The notes below the pieces were generated by a model. That model was not told where the DNA came from, ran no database searches, and saw only the letters and a list, made by a program, of their open reading frames with translations. Made by a program: the position numbers and the translations under genes. Shown in pieces: positions 5,681-5,822 of a DNA stretch of 5,822 nucleotides (position 1 is its first letter; the number at the start of each line of letters is the position of its first letter). Where the stretch lies: the NCBI GenBank assembly GCA_030631415.1, contig DAOVLE010000273.1, positions 1 through 5,822 on the forward strand, in the 5' to 3' direction. The stretch is from JAAEQG01 sp023133475 (lineage in GTDB: Bacteria; Planctomycetota; Phycisphaerae; UBA1845).

Positions 5681-5717
5681 GGTGGGTGGAACCTGCCGCA
5701 GGCAGGTGGAACCCACC
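5681..5717. repeat. Nested hairpin of the GGTGGGT/ACCCACC family
   Basis: The outer arms GGTGGGT (5681-5687) and ACCCACC (5711-5717) enclose inner arms ACCTGCC (5691-5697) and GGCAGGT (5701-5707) around a GCA tip. A symmetric GGA/GGA internal loop (5688-5690 and 5708-5710) separates the two stems. GGTGGAACC occurs twice, at 5685-5693 and 5705-5713. This suggests a simple GGTGGGT-GGA-ACCCACC hairpin that gained a 20-nt internal duplication. It is related to the hairpins at 137-153 and 3331-3347. Confidence 0.75.
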
Positions 5718-5730
5718 AACCAGCGACGAG

Positions 5731-5812
5731 TCCAAGGTTCCAGGTCCAAAGTCCAAAGTCCAAGGTCCCGCTGGTTTCCGACTTTGGACTTTGGACCAGG
5801 GACTTTGGACTT
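5731..5812. repeat. Two opposed heptamer arrays forming an 18-bp inverted repeat
   Basis: From 5731 the sequence reads as five 7-bp units (TCCAAGG, TTCCAGG, TCCAAAG, TCCAAAG, TCCAAGG) plus TCC. From 5781 it reads as the complement, ACTTTGG, ACTTTGG, ACCAGGG, ACTTTGG and ACTT. Positions 5743-5760 and 5780-5797 are perfect 18-nt reverse complements around a 19-nt spacer, so a long hairpin or cruciform can form. No gene is seen here. The array lies at the edge of the window, close to whatever follows. Confidence 0.85.
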
Positions 5813-5822
5813 ATTAACCGGC

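Noticed and set aside
5334..5756. A 140-codon minus-strand open frame starting in the 3' repeats
   Set aside because: Its start lies in the nested hairpin and heptamer region, and its remainder is antisense to the permease helices, with no domain and no ribosome binding site I can see.
5731..5812. CRISPR array
   Set aside because: The units are 7 bp with no spacers and occur in two opposite orientations, so this is a short tandem repeat with inverted arms.

Overview
The window holds four complete plus-strand genes in two tight pairs, with short repeats packed into nearly all the DNA between and around them. The first pair (327-3240) is trkA and trkH, the NAD-binding regulatory subunit and the ion-conducting membrane subunit of a Trk-type potassium uptake system. 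The second pair (3366-5628) is a NatA/YhaQ-like ABC ATPase and its NatB/YhaP-like ABC-2 permease, whose reading frames overlap by 8 nt. No RNA gene, CRISPR array, transposase, phage gene or origin was seen.

The organism looks like a GC-rich bacterium. My best guess is a planctomycete (Planctomycetota). The guess rests on the style of the intergenic repeats: GGCGGGT-xxx-ACCCGCC hairpins, an element containing ACCGTAAGGGAGCGG, and TCCAAAG heptamer strings. I associate these with planctomycete genomes from memory and could not verify it here. The four proteins are widespread bacterial families and do not settle the phylum.

Layout: 1-326 is a non-coding mosaic of small palindromes and repeats ending in a plausible sigma70-type promoter for trkA. 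trkA and trkH follow with a 31-nt gap, and trkH appears to start at TTG behind a strong ribosome binding site. The 125-nt gap at 3241-3365 repeats three motifs seen in the 5' region. The ABC pair follows. Positions 5629-5822 are again non-coding: a 10-bp-stem hairpin just after the permease stop, a nested hairpin, and two inverted arrays of a 7-bp unit.

Function: TrkA and TrkH together should import K+ under nucleotide control. The ABC pair should form an exporter, and Na+ is one possible substrate by analogy with NatAB. A joint role in cation balance is possible but rests only on adjacency. The genes themselves look ordinary. The repeat landscape, with matching or mirrored elements in all three intergenic regions, is the most interesting part. 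I found no convincing sign of a new multi-gene system.
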